Origin: Anoxybacterium sp963668245
GTDB lineage: Bacteria > Bacillota > Clostridia > Peptostreptococcales > Anaerovoracaceae
Direction: 5' to 3'
NCBI GenBank assembly: GCA_963668245.2
Contig: OY764195.2
Coordinates: 2,232,001-2,296,000 of the forward strand
DNA: 64,000 bases
Positions 8,354 to 16,365 of the stretch are shown here, one piece after another. The number at the start of each line of letters is the position of its first letter. Position 1 is the stretch's first letter. The notes beneath the pieces are model-generated. The model was not told the DNA's origin. It did no database searches and worked only from the letters and a program-made list of their open reading frames with translations. A program made the translations under genes and the position numbers.

Positions 8354-10327
8354 TTATTCCTGATCTTCAGCAACTTCATCAGCTACTTCTTCTTCCATTA
8401 CAGCTGGTGGCTCTAATGTTTCTTTGATGCTTAAGCTGATTCTTTTTCTTTCCTTGTCAATTTCAAGAATCTTTGCAGATACTTCTTGACCTACAGAAAT
8501 TTCATCAGCAATGTTTGTTACTCTCTTATATGCGATTTCGGAAATGTGTACCAATCCATCAAGACCTGGTTCTAATTCCACGAATGCACCATAATCTTTA
8601 ATCTGTACTATTTTTCCGGAAATTACCTGTCCTACTTGATAAGTATCATCAATTACAGTCCATGGTTCTGGAGTGTTCTGTTTTAGGCCAAGAGAAATCT
8701 TTCCTTTTTCTTCATTCATAGAAAGAATCTTAACCTGTACTTTTTCACTAATTTTCAGTGCTTCTTGTGGGTGCTTCAGCTTGCCCCAAGAAATTTCTGA
8801 AATGTGAAGAAGTCCATCGATACCACCGATGTCAACGAAAGCTCCGTATTCTGTAAATCTCATTACAGTACCATCAACTACATCACCAACATGAAGTGAA
8901 TCCCAAATTTCCTGAACTTTCTTCTGTCTTTCTTCAACTAAGTAAGCTTTGTGAGAGAATACGACTTTGTTTTTCTTCTGATCAACTCTAGTTACACGAA
9001 CTGGGAGAGTTTTTCCCATAAATTCGTCTGCTTTCTCCAAGAATTTGTCAGAAAGCTGAGAAAGTGGAATAAATCCAGATACTTCTTTATAAACTGCGAT
9101 AACTCCACCATTAACGGCTTTTACGACTTTCGCACTTATAATTGATTTATTATCAAGAGCACTATTAATTTCATCCCAATGCTCATTTACTTCAAGCTTT
9201 TTCTTGGATAGCAAAATGTTTCCATCACCATCATCAGTTTTTAAAACTTTAGCCTGAATTTCATCGCCTTCTTTGAATAAATCAGTAAGATCCTGGTTTC
9301 CTTCCAGAGTAAACTCATCTCTTGGAATAATTCCATCTTTTTTGCAACCCAGATTGACTACGATTTCTCTATTGGAAACCTGAATAACCTCTCCTGTTAC
9401 AATTTCTCCGCTGCGTGGCAATCTCAAGGACTTTTCAATTTCGTCCATCAGATCATGCATCATATTATCTTTTGTGTTTTCAGTGAATAATTCACTCATG
9501 GTAGCAATAACCTCCTTAATAATACGTTCAGGGGTCGAAGCCCCTGCCGCTATTCCTATTCTATTACATTTTTCGATTTCTTTCAATGGTAAACTTTCTT
9601 TATTTTCAACAAAATACGAGTTTACGCAATATTTTTTTGCTATTTCGTATAGCTTTTTTGAGTTTGAACTCTCACGACCTCCTATAATCACCATTAAATC
9701 AGATTCCATCGCCGTTTGCTTACAGCTTTTTTGTCGTTCCTCAGTAGCATGACAGATCGTATTATGAACGATAAGTTCTTTGCCTTGGCTTTCTAAATAA
9801 GCCACAACATTCTGAAACAGCTCTGTCGTAATGGTGGTTTGTGCTACTACAAAAAGATTATTTTCACAAATATCTTCTGCATCAGAAACACTGGACACAA
9901 TTTTTGCTTCGTTATTGCACCAACCATTTATGCCAATCACTTCTGGATGAGTGCTGTCCCCTACTACAACAATATGATACCCATTATTTTTTGCTTTTCT
10001 AACCAAATGTTGTATTTTTTTTACGAAAGGACAAGTTGCGTCAATTACTGTAATATTTCGACTTTCTGTTTTCTGGTAAAAGGCCTCTGGTTCTCCATGC
10101 GAACGTACAACAACAACTGATCCAATTTCAGCATCTTCTGGATCTTTGATGATTGAAACTCCTTTATTTGCAAGCTCATCTGTCACTGTTTTATTATGAA
10201 TCAGGGGTCCACAGGTATATATACTTACTGAATTATTCTTGTACTGCTCGATGGTTTGTTCCGTTCTCTTGATTGCTTCTTTTACTCCAAAACAAAATCC
10301 AGAGTATTCAGCTAACGTAATCATCAT
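8354..10327 (-). CDS. IspH-ribosomal protein S1 fusion
   Basis: This 657-residue protein joins two functions. Residues 1-285 are 4-hydroxy-3-methylbut-2-enyl diphosphate reductase (IspH), the last step of the MEP isoprenoid pathway, with the three cluster cysteines C12 (GFCFGV), C99 (DATCPFV) and C192 (NTICHATEERQ). From about residue 308 there are four S1 RNA-binding repeats (about 309-378, 395-462, 480-550, 565-635), each with the GxVxxxxxYGAFV-type pattern, and an acidic tail. The fusion is known in Clostridia. It overlaps the rarA stop by 4 bases (ATGA), implying coupling. No frameshift or stop separates the halves. Confidence 0.95.
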   Translation of the reverse strand: MMITLAEYSGFCFGVKEAIKRTEQTIEQYKNNSVSIYTCGPLIHNKTVTDELANKGVSIIKDPEDAEIGSVVVVRSHGEPEAFYQKTESRNITVIDATCPFVKKIQHLVRKAKNNGYHIVVVGDSTHPEVIGINGWCNNEAKIVSSVSDAEDICENNLFVVAQTTITTELFQNVVAYLESQGKELIVHNTICHATEERQKSCKQTAMESDLMVIIGGRESSNSKKLYEIAKKYCVNSYFVENKESLPLKEIEKCNRIGIAAGASTPERIIKEVIATMSELFTENTKDNMMHDLMDEIEKSLRLPRSGEIVTGEVIQVSNREIVVNLGCKKDGIIPRDEFTLEGNQDLTDLFKEGDEIQAKVLKTDDGDGNILLSKKKLEVNEHWDEINSALDNKSIISAKVVKAVNGGVIAVYKEVSGFIPLSQLSDKFLEKADEFMGKTLPVRVTRVDQKKNKVVFSHKAYLVEERQKKVQEIWDSLHVGDVVDGTVMRFTEYGAFVDIGGIDGLLHISEISWGKLKHPQEALKISEKVQVKILSMNEEKGKISLGLKQNTPEPWTVIDDTYQVGQVISGKIVQIKDYGAFVELEPGLDGLVHISEIAYKRVTNIADEISVGQEVSAKILEIDKERKRISLSIKETLEPPAVMEEEVADEVAEDQE

Positions 10328-11598
10328 TTTTTTGAATTGAGACTTTCTAAATATTTTTTGAAAGCCCCTTCCTTTCCATTTTCTGTTGGTTGGTAGTATT
10401 TCACATTCTCTTTGTATAAATTATCCGGTAAATACTGTTGTTTTACAAAGCCACCATAGCTATGGGGATATTTATAGTCAATACCTATTCCTCTTTTCGC
10501 AGCACCCGTGTAGTGAGAATCCTTTAAGTGACTGGGCACATCATCAATTTGTTTTTTATGTATATCAGAAACAGCGTGCTCTAGTGCCATAATGGATGAA
10601 TTGGATTTCGGACAGGAGGATAACAAGATAACGGCTTGAGAAAGGTTGATTCGTGCTTCAGGAAGACCAATCATCAAAGAAGCCTGCACACAGCTTGTCA
10701 CAATAGTAATCGCCATAGGATAAGCCATTCCAACATCTTCACTGGCAATCACCATAAGTCTTCTCCCAATCATTTGAATATCTGCGCCACCTTCTAGCAA
10801 TCGTGCTAAATAATGCACTGCAGCATCTGGGTCACTTCCCCTAATTGACTTTTGCAATGCAGAAAGCAAATTATATTTGTCTTCGCTTCTATCATAAAAA
10901 ACAGTCTGACGTTGCATTGCTTCACCGACCAACGTTTTCGTTATACGGCTATCCATTTTCATATTGTCACTGATAAAGCCCAATGTATCCAAAGCAATTC
11001 TAGCATCACCACCACTGAGTTGAGCTAGCAAATCAATGGCATCTTCATCCCATTGAATGTTTCGATTGCCAAGACCCCTAATGGTATCTTCCAAACTCCG
11101 AATTAGTATTTGTTGGATTTCTTCTGTTGTATGTCTTTTAAACTCATAAACAAACCCAACTCTGCTTAGCACCGCATTATTAATTGCAAAATAAGGGTTT
11201 TCTGTGGTGCTGCCAATAAAACGAATCACCCCTTCTTCTAGGGCCTTTAGCAAAGAGTCTTGTTGCAATTTATTCCATCGGTGAAATTCGTCAACATAAA
11301 GATAAGTGGTTTCCTTTTGTAATCCAAAAAATTTCGACTTTGCATTATCTAAGATTTCTTTCAGTTCCTTTGTCCCCGAAACTGCAGCATTCAGTTCATG
11401 AAAATTTGCATCCATTTCTCTTGCGATTATTCTGGCCAAAGTTGTTTTTCCTGTACCGGAAGGACCAAAAAAAATAGCAGAATCAAAAGTTTTATTACGG
11501 ATTGCATTATAAAGCAAAGACTCTTTATACATAAAGTGCCTTTGCCCGATAAAGTCATCTAATGTTGATGGCCTCATTTTTGTTGATAAAGGAATCAT
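10324..11598 (-). CDS. rarA: Replication-associated recombination ATPase RarA (MgsA)
   Basis: This is a 424-residue AAA+ ATPase of the RarA/MgsA/WRNIP1 family that acts at stalled replication forks. Visible are LDDFIGQRHF at the N-terminus, Walker A GPSGTGKT (45-52), Walker B YVDEFHRW (D103, E104), the sensor STTENPYF, and the C-terminal tetramerisation part with ASEDVGMAYP and HYTGAAKRGIGIDYKYPH. An ATG is preferred; a TTG nine bases upstream is an alternative because the AAAGG site suits neither start perfectly. It precedes the ispH-rpsA fusion with a 4-base overlap. Confidence 0.95.
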   Translation of the reverse strand: MIPLSTKMRPSTLDDFIGQRHFMYKESLLYNAIRNKTFDSAIFFGPSGTGKTTLARIIAREMDANFHELNAAVSGTKELKEILDNAKSKFFGLQKETTYLYVDEFHRWNKLQQDSLLKALEEGVIRFIGSTTENPYFAINNAVLSRVGFVYEFKRHTTEEIQQILIRSLEDTIRGLGNRNIQWDEDAIDLLAQLSGGDARIALDTLGFISDNMKMDSRITKTLVGEAMQRQTVFYDRSEDKYNLLSALQKSIRGSDPDAAVHYLARLLEGGADIQMIGRRLMVIASEDVGMAYPMAITIVTSCVQASLMIGLPEARINLSQAVILLSSCPKSNSSIMALEHAVSDIHKKQIDDVPSHLKDSHYTGAAKRGIGIDYKYPHSYGGFVKQQYLPDNLYKENVKYYQPTENGKEGAFKKYLESLNSKK

Positions 11599-11653
11599 TC
11601 TAATCAATTACCTTTCTGATATGCATCAAACGCAAATCATCAGCGAGATTACT

Positions 11654-12175
11654 TCAGATATTCATTCTTGGTCTACGCTTCAAATAATAAACGATTATCA
11701 TTGTAAAGACATAGTCATAAACCAAAAAAAATACTTGTAATGCCGCAAAAATAATCGGCATGCTGAAATCTGGCAAAGACACTGCTCCGAATATCATAAT
11801 ACCTAGGAGTCGATATCCAGTGATTAAAATAATATTGAATACCGCTAGTTTTATGATAATCTCAATAGCAAAAGGCAATCTTTTCTTATTCTCTATGTAG
11901 AATTTTAAGATGGGATATAACCCGAATAAAAATCCGTATGGAATCACTCCAACCTTATTTGGAATGAGAAAGAAAGACAATATTATTGTACCTAAATAAA
12001 ATAGCCAACCAAACTTCGGTGATGTTTCTATCATAATAATCCCAATAAAAAGAGAGCTGAGCAAATATAAAGTTAACTCCACCCCGGGAATAATGGAAGC
12101 TCCGAAAACTGTAGCAACAGAAAGGGCCAATAATACGCCACCCATGGCAACCATTTTTGTATTTGATTTATTCAT
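11654..12175 (-). CDS. Multi-pass membrane protein, ECF S-component-like
   Basis: This 173-residue, strongly hydrophobic protein has about five membrane segments (roughly 8-28, 33-52, 56-75, 105-128, 140-165). It ends in the basic tail KRRPRMNI. Its size and loop pattern resemble the substrate-binding S components of ECF vitamin transporters, but I see no diagnostic motif and no energising module nearby, so the substrate is unknown. It lies between the J-domain gene and rarA on the same strand. The family assignment is inference only. Confidence 0.6.
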   Translation of the reverse strand: MNKSNTKMVAMGGVLLALSVATVFGASIIPGVELTLYLLSSLFIGIIMIETSPKFGWLFYLGTIILSFFLIPNKVGVIPYGFLFGLYPILKFYIENKKRLPFAIEIIIKLAVFNIILITGYRLLGIMIFGAVSLPDFSMPIIFAALQVFFLVYDYVFTMIIVYYLKRRPRMNI

Positions 12176-12211
12176 GTTTTACGTACATGCTCCTCTATCG
12201 TATGATTAATA

Positions 12212-12802
12212 TTAAATACAATCACAAAGTGCATCGGCACAGCAATAACATTGTAACAGCCTGCATAAATCATCATTGTTGGAATAACCTCGACCAAATG
12301 CAGAAGTACGATATCCATTTCCAGATGACATAATACTGTTCATTGCGTTACGGTATTCCATATTAGATGGATCCATAGAAACCGCAGTTTGAAGGTTATT
12401 CATAGCATTGTCATACCAACCCTTACGTAAGGAAATCATCCCTGAAAGAAAGAACCATTCGGCGCTTCTATTTCGACTGTTGTTTAACATCGTTTCTGCA
12501 CCTTGTAGATTTCCTCGGTCAATCATTCGTCGAACTTCAACAAATTCACTGTTATTTCCGTTCTGATAGCTATTTTGATTACCACCCGTATATTGATTAT
12601 TTTGACCACCCTTGCTTCCATTCTTTGTTAGATAATCATATGCTTCATTTACCTCTTGTAATTTTTCTTCCGCAAGCTCATAAAGTGGATTGTTTTGATA
12701 TTTATCTGGGTGATATTTTTTTACTTGCTCTCGGTACGCTGCCTTGATTTCCTCCTGGCTTGCCCCTTCTTTTACACCTAATACTTCATATGGATTCTGC
12801 AT
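12212..12802 (-). CDS. J-domain protein with cysteine-rich C-terminus
   Basis: The protein has 196 residues. Residues 3-68 are a J domain (NPYEVLGVKEGASQEEIKAAY, HPD at 31-33), which stimulates a DnaK partner. A Gly/Asn-rich linker (about 62-85) follows, then a TPR-like helical pair (about 110-155, with SAEWFFLSGMISLRKGWYDN and AVSMDPSN). The tail is dense in cysteine: C180, C185, C187, C188, C193 and C195 in the last 17 residues. It lacks the zinc fingers of true DnaJ, which is encoded separately here. Its start overlaps the end of the DUF5685 gene by 17 bases, implying joint translation. Client and metal or lipid state of the tail are unknown. Confidence 0.85.
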   Translation of the reverse strand: MQNPYEVLGVKEGASQEEIKAAYREQVKKYHPDKYQNNPLYELAEEKLQEVNEAYDYLTKNGSKGGQNNQYTGGNQNSYQNGNNSEFVEVRRMIDRGNLQGAETMLNNSRNRSAEWFFLSGMISLRKGWYDNAMNNLQTAVSMDPSNMEYRNAMNSIMSSGNGYRTSAFGRGYSNNDDLCRLLQCYCCADALCDCI

Positions 12803-13682
12803 GATCTAAATTTCCTTTCTTCAATATATCTTCTGTTTGTCTCATCAATCCAAAATATATAATATTCTCTATCAATCCTTGATTCTTTTTTAAATCTAAT
12901 TGGTCACATGCTTTTGCAATTTCTGCCAAATAAAGAATCAGATTCATCTCTATTCTTTCTTTGATTCGCTCTTTAAAAATTTGAGCTGTTTCTTTTTTTT
13001 GTTCAAATTCGAACTGCAAAAGGAGTGGGTTAAACCCATGGTCCTTGATATTGTCTTCGATGTCATCATATGCATCAATAAGATAAATCCATTTACCTAA
13101 GTGGTATCCAATCCTTCTATATAGAGAAACTACTTTTTCTTCCTGAAAAGAAACCCACCCTGGAAAAGCTAATAATTCCTCCATTATCTTTGCAAAAGGT
13201 TCCGCCGCTTGGTCTATGGAATCACATTGGTTTGACTCCATCATGCTTAACTCATCAAGTTTCCTTTTAACATAATCACATTGGGAAGGAAGTTTGCTTC
13301 TTAACTTCCTTATGCTACCTTTTGAGAAAAGAAGTCCAATAGCAGCTTTGATGCTTTTGTCATCCTGATAATCATCCTTTAATTTATAATATGCTAGCAA
13401 AAGCAATACATCTGCCGCATAATCAATTGCTTCACTATTTGATACAATTGTTCTTTTTTTCAAAGGATGCACAATACATCGTTCTTGCTTAATCGTTTCT
13501 TTTTCATCTTGAATCCCTCCGATTAAGATTGCTAAAAAAACCGAATCATAGCTCAAGGCTAATCTTGGAAACTGTCCATATCTTCGACCGATTGATTTAC
13601 AAATTCCACAATAGTATCCTCCGTAAATCTCAAACTCTCTTATTTTTAAGTCCGGTTTATCCGGTTTGATGTACCCGAGCAT
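12786..13682 (-). CDS. DUF5685 family protein
   Basis: This 298-residue protein starts MLGYIKPDKPDLK. The motif YYCGICKSIGRRYG (about residues 23-36) and the following LALSYDSVFLA identify the DUF5685 family, whose role is unknown. A conserved region KIRPLKKR-like (VHPLKKR), the helical DAADVLLLLAY-like block and GKWIYLIDAYDDIEDN near residue 205 suggest an all-helical domain with acidic clusters reminiscent of metal-dependent prenyl-synthase-like folds, but this is speculative. AGGA precedes the ATG; an upstream alternative start is less likely. A terminator-like hairpin sits immediately before the ribosome site. It overlaps the J-domain gene, a pairing that suggests a shared process. Confidence 0.82.
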   Translation of the reverse strand: MLGYIKPDKPDLKIREFEIYGGYYCGICKSIGRRYGQFPRLALSYDSVFLAILIGGIQDEKETIKQERCIVHPLKKRTIVSNSEAIDYAADVLLLLAYYKLKDDYQDDKSIKAAIGLLFSKGSIRKLRSKLPSQCDYVKRKLDELSMMESNQCDSIDQAAEPFAKIMEELLAFPGWVSFQEEKVVSLYRRIGYHLGKWIYLIDAYDDIEDNIKDHGFNPLLLQFEFEQKKETAQIFKERIKERIEMNLILYLAEIAKACDQLDLKKNQGLIENIIYFGLMRQTEDILKKGNLDHAESI

Positions 13683-13694
13683 GAATTCCTTCCT

Positions 13695-13716
13695 AAAAAA
13701 CAGCACAATGTGCTGT
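13695..13716 (-). terminator. Hairpin plus U-run abutting the DUF5685 ribosome site
   Basis: On the minus strand, ACAGCAC, a 3-base loop and GTGCTGT (13716-13700) are followed at once by six U residues (13700-13695). The ribosome site and ATG follow within 14 bases. It either ends the upstream small-membrane-protein transcript or acts as an attenuator for the DUF5685/J-domain pair. Confidence 0.65.
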
Positions 13717-13831
13717 CTTTATCTAATCATAGTTTCGCCTCTGTACTCATATCATAGTCCGCGTATGAGATGAATCTATATCTATATTATGTTTTTCGTG
13801 ATATTCTTGAAACATTTTTAAAAAAATCATT

Positions 13832-14092
13832 CTATTTATACTGTTTTTTAAAGTGATTTAAAATATAGTATGTCAGACTCATATCAATGCTATATAATCC
13901 AGTCAGTACTCCATTGAAAATCCATTGTTTTGTTGTTAATTGCTTACAAATCGAAATAGGATTGAGTGTTTTCTCGTCCTTCGGAACTTTTTTGCCTAAC
14001 ATTGCATTACCAAAAATTGAAATTCCTAGGTACATACTAGTGACAGCTACCGCATGTTTTTTATAATTCCAGTTTTCTAAAAACTTTCTCAT
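13832..14092 (-). CDS. Small membrane protein of unknown function
   Basis: This 86-residue protein has a strong AGGAGG ribosome site 8 bases before its ATG, which supports it as a real gene. It has a basic N-terminus, one hydrophobic stretch around 14-32 (AVAVTSMYLGISIFGNAML) and a second around 55-78 (WIFNGVLTGLYSIDMSLTYY), consistent with two membrane passes, and a basic tail. I do not recognise a family. It is transcribed away from the zinc-ribbon gene; a TATAAT lies at 14138-14133 on its strand, with only a weak -35. Confidence 0.7.
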   Translation of the reverse strand: MRKFLENWNYKKHAVAVTSMYLGISIFGNAMLGKKVPKDEKTLNPISICKQLTTKQWIFNGVLTGLYSIDMSLTYYILNHFKKQYK

Positions 14093-14211
14093 CCGCTTCG
14101 CCTCCTATGAAAAAAATCTATAATATTATTCTATTATACTTTATTCTATCCTAAATTAAAAGCGATAAATGCTCATTTTTCAGATAATTCAATACTATTT
14201 CAAAATTTTAG

Positions 14212-14240
14212 TAGACATTATCTCAAATAACCATTATAAT
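14212..14240 (+). promoter_or_regulatory. Strong promoter of the zinc-ribbon gene
   Basis: TAGACA (14212-14217), a 17-base spacer and TATAAT (14235-14240) form a near-consensus sigma-A promoter. The predicted start near 14247 leaves a leader of about 110 bases. Confidence 0.75.
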
Positions 14241-14253
14241 AACCTTGAGGTAT

Positions 14254-14330
14254 TTAAAATATTCAATGGTCGATCATCTTTTTGGAAAATCGTCTCCATA
14301 CCTATTTTAAATATTTAAAAAAATTATATT
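14254..14330 (+). promoter_or_regulatory. Structured leader of the zinc-ribbon gene
   Basis: Between promoter and coding region, TATTTAAAATA and its complement TATTTTAAATA lie about 45 bases apart, with a further short GATCATC/TCGTC-containing segment between them. Together they could form a long hairpin in the mRNA leader. I match it to no known riboswitch class. Confidence 0.4.
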
Positions 14331-14355
14331 TGTTTTAAAAATCTGGAGGAAAATC

Positions 14356-14520
14356 ATGGAAGACAGAACACTCGTATGTCAAGACTGCGGCAAAGATTTC
14401 GTATTCACTGTAGGAGAACAGGAATTCTACAAAGAAAAAGGTTTTGATAACGAACCAAAAAGATGTAAGGAATGCAGAGACAAGAAGAAGAACGAAAGAA
14501 GACAGTTCAGAGATCGATAG
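14356..14520 (+). CDS. Small zinc-ribbon protein (zf-trcl type)
   Basis: This 54-residue protein, MEDRTLVCQDCGKDF onward, has two CXXC pairs, C8/C11 and C37/C40, spaced as a zinc ribbon, and a strongly basic C-terminus (KKKNERRQFRDR) that suggests RNA or ribosome binding. It matches the small 'probable zinc-ribbon domain' proteins common in Clostridia, whose role is unknown. GGAGG precedes the ATG, a near-consensus promoter lies upstream and a strong terminator lies downstream. It is therefore a compact monocistronic gene, probably highly expressed. Confidence 0.88.
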   Translation: MEDRTLVCQDCGKDFVFTVGEQEFYKEKGFDNEPKRCKECRDKKKNERRQFRDR

Positions 14521-14554
14521 TCTGCTAGAATATCTCACCTAACATCGTAAAATA

Positions 14555-14580
14555 GCCGAGTTCTACTCGGCTTTTTATTT
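14555..14580 (+). terminator. Terminator of the zinc-ribbon gene
   Basis: GCCGAG, a 5-base loop and CTCGGC are followed by TTTTTATTTT. The hairpin also lies just past the end of the converging pilus operon and may serve both strands. Confidence 0.88.
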
Positions 14581-14582
14581 TG

Positions 14583-15557
14583 TCAAAGTGTAATCAACTT
14601 CAATCTCTTCCCTATAAATAGATCAACTGCTACAAAAATCAGTACAGCCCCTATGATACTGAAGATGTCCATTCTTAATAGAATCAAGCAAGCCAATAGG
14701 ATTAAAGCCAATAGGATTTGTATTATAATATAGATTTTCTTTTTCCCTATTTTCTTATCTTTCTCTATCGTTTTCTTCTCAGTCAAACTCAAAGATTTCG
14801 GTTTTACATTATAGAATTTTTGTTTCTCAAGAATCTCGTCACTTTCCATGTTTACGGCGTTTTCATTTATTACTTTGTTTGTTTCTGTTTCTCTAAGTTC
14901 CCTAGTATTGCGTCCGTATATGTATATCGTTTCACGCATTAAGATACCTAGGTGTACTTTCATTGTTTCATATTCTAAATTCTTGTCATTGATTAACGAA
15001 ACAAACCGATTACACATTTGATTCACCTCTGAATCTAAAAACAGGTCTTTCATTTCTGTCAATAGGTTGATGAATTTTTGATGTTTTGTTTTTTCCAATT
15101 GGGCATTTGAAGGTATATAGGTAAATACCATCTGTTCTTTTTCCCAATTATAATAGAATACTTGAGTGCTTAAATGCATTTTTTGAATATCTAGCATATA
15201 GTTTGCCGCAGCTTCCATACAATTGATTACTCCTTCAATCAGCCTCAATGCAAAACATATCATATCACTGTAATCCCTTTCTAATGCAGATGACGTATTT
15301 GAGGATGCGATATATTGATGTAAAGATTGGCAATTGTTTAAATCGTAGAATGTATGAAGACAGTCACCTTCCCTTATAAACTGCATAGGCACAATCTCAG
15401 TGCAAGCATTTCGTTGTAACACCTGCAGTTCATAATTCATAAAATCATTTGTCAAAAAGACATGCTCCATCACTTGCCTACCAAATACAGATTCGGTATC
15501 AGCTAAATACAAAGAACCTTGATCCTGATTATTATGAACCTGTTTTATGTTTTCCAT
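14583..15557 (-). CDS. DUF6382 protein of the Tad locus
   Basis: This 324-residue protein has a DUF6382-like N-terminal region (about 20-200; FLTNDFMNYELQVLQRNA, then FYDLNNCQSL and the FTYIPSNAQ block). In Clostridia this domain is usually joined to a C-terminal FHA domain. Here the FHA part is absent and the protein ends with two membrane segments (about 270-290 and 295-315) and a short basic tail. The ATG with AAAGGAG is chosen over a longer open frame. As the last gene of the Tad operon it may link pilus assembly to a cytosolic signal, but the role is inferred. Confidence 0.75.
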   Translation of the reverse strand: MENIKQVHNNQDQGSLYLADTESVFGRQVMEHVFLTNDFMNYELQVLQRNACTEIVPMQFIREGDCLHTFYDLNNCQSLHQYIASSNTSSALERDYSDMICFALRLIEGVINCMEAAANYMLDIQKMHLSTQVFYYNWEKEQMVFTYIPSNAQLEKTKHQKFINLLTEMKDLFLDSEVNQMCNRFVSLINDKNLEYETMKVHLGILMRETIYIYGRNTRELRETETNKVINENAVNMESDEILEKQKFYNVKPKSLSLTEKKTIEKDKKIGKKKIYIIIQILLALILLACLILLRMDIFSIIGAVLIFVAVDLFIGKRLKLITL

Positions 15558-15570
15558 AGTCTGCTCTCCT

Positions 15571-16365
15571 TTATTTTGAACATTTTGTACAAGGAAGATA
15601 TCCCTTCTCAATTGCTTCACTTTTTTCCATCGGGATTACATATTTTTTAATGACAGAACACTCTGATGTATGATATGACTCACCATAGTTTGGAAAACAG
15701 TATACCAGGGAACCATTTTCTATTTCTTTAGATTTGCATATTTCACAAGGATGATATCGATGTCTAATGTCTTGAGAAAGTACAACTTCCCTTGGTTGGG
15801 AGGTAATATAGATACAGTTTTGCTGATGATACTTCGTGCCGGAATTAGGAAAAACCCATACAATCTCGAATTCGACTTCTTTTTCTAACTCCTCAAAGCT
15901 CATCGGATTTTCATCTACACGATGCCCAACAAATCCGCGCATCAAAAGTTTTTCTTCTAGATGAAGGTCATCAACAAACTGTATGGGAAGATTGACACGT
16001 ACATCATATTCGAGATTCATAAAGATTAAATTTGTGGTATCGTCTTGGTATAGATATTTGAATTGAGATAATTCTAGATTTTGTATTTTTTCCCCACAGT
16101 CATCTTGAATTCGATTCATTAAATGAGTCTCAAAGCCCAATGGATAATGGGGTTGATTGATAGCATTTGCAGCAACAAGCTTTGCTTCATCGGATAAATC
16201 ATGAAAAACTTGTTCTTGAATAATGAGAAATTTCAATAGATAAGCAAATGTTAGAAGCCCTACAAGAAAAATCGGCAAAAATATGGCAGCTTCTATTGTT
16301 ACAATGCCTCTTTTTGAATAGTATTTTTTAATTTTATAGCAATTACCTAATTGATGATTACTCAT
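15571..16365 (-). CDS. TadE-like pseudopilin with two C-terminal H-C-C-C modules
   Basis: The protein has 264 residues. A type IVb prepilin-like N-terminus ends KRG (residue 20) followed by IVTIE, with Glu at +5, then a hydrophobic helix (about 23-50). After an extracytoplasmic region come two modules of identical spacing, H-x3-C-x22-C-x2-C: H180, C184, C207, C210 and H232, C236, C259, C262. Both are preceded by an aromatic-rich VWVFPNSGTKYH or VYCFPNYGESYH stretch, so each probably binds a metal outside the membrane or is a disulfide fold. The ATG with GAGG overlaps the DUF5702 gene by 8 bases. The Tad role is supported by context. Confidence 0.8.
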   Translation of the reverse strand: MSNHQLGNCYKIKKYYSKRGIVTIEAAIFLPIFLVGLLTFAYLLKFLIIQEQVFHDLSDEAKLVAANAINQPHYPLGFETHLMNRIQDDCGEKIQNLELSQFKYLYQDDTTNLIFMNLEYDVRVNLPIQFVDDLHLEEKLLMRGFVGHRVDENPMSFEELEKEVEFEIVWVFPNSGTKYHQQNCIYITSQPREVVLSQDIRHRYHPCEICKSKEIENGSLVYCFPNYGESYHTSECSVIKKYVIPMEKSEAIEKGYLPCTKCSK

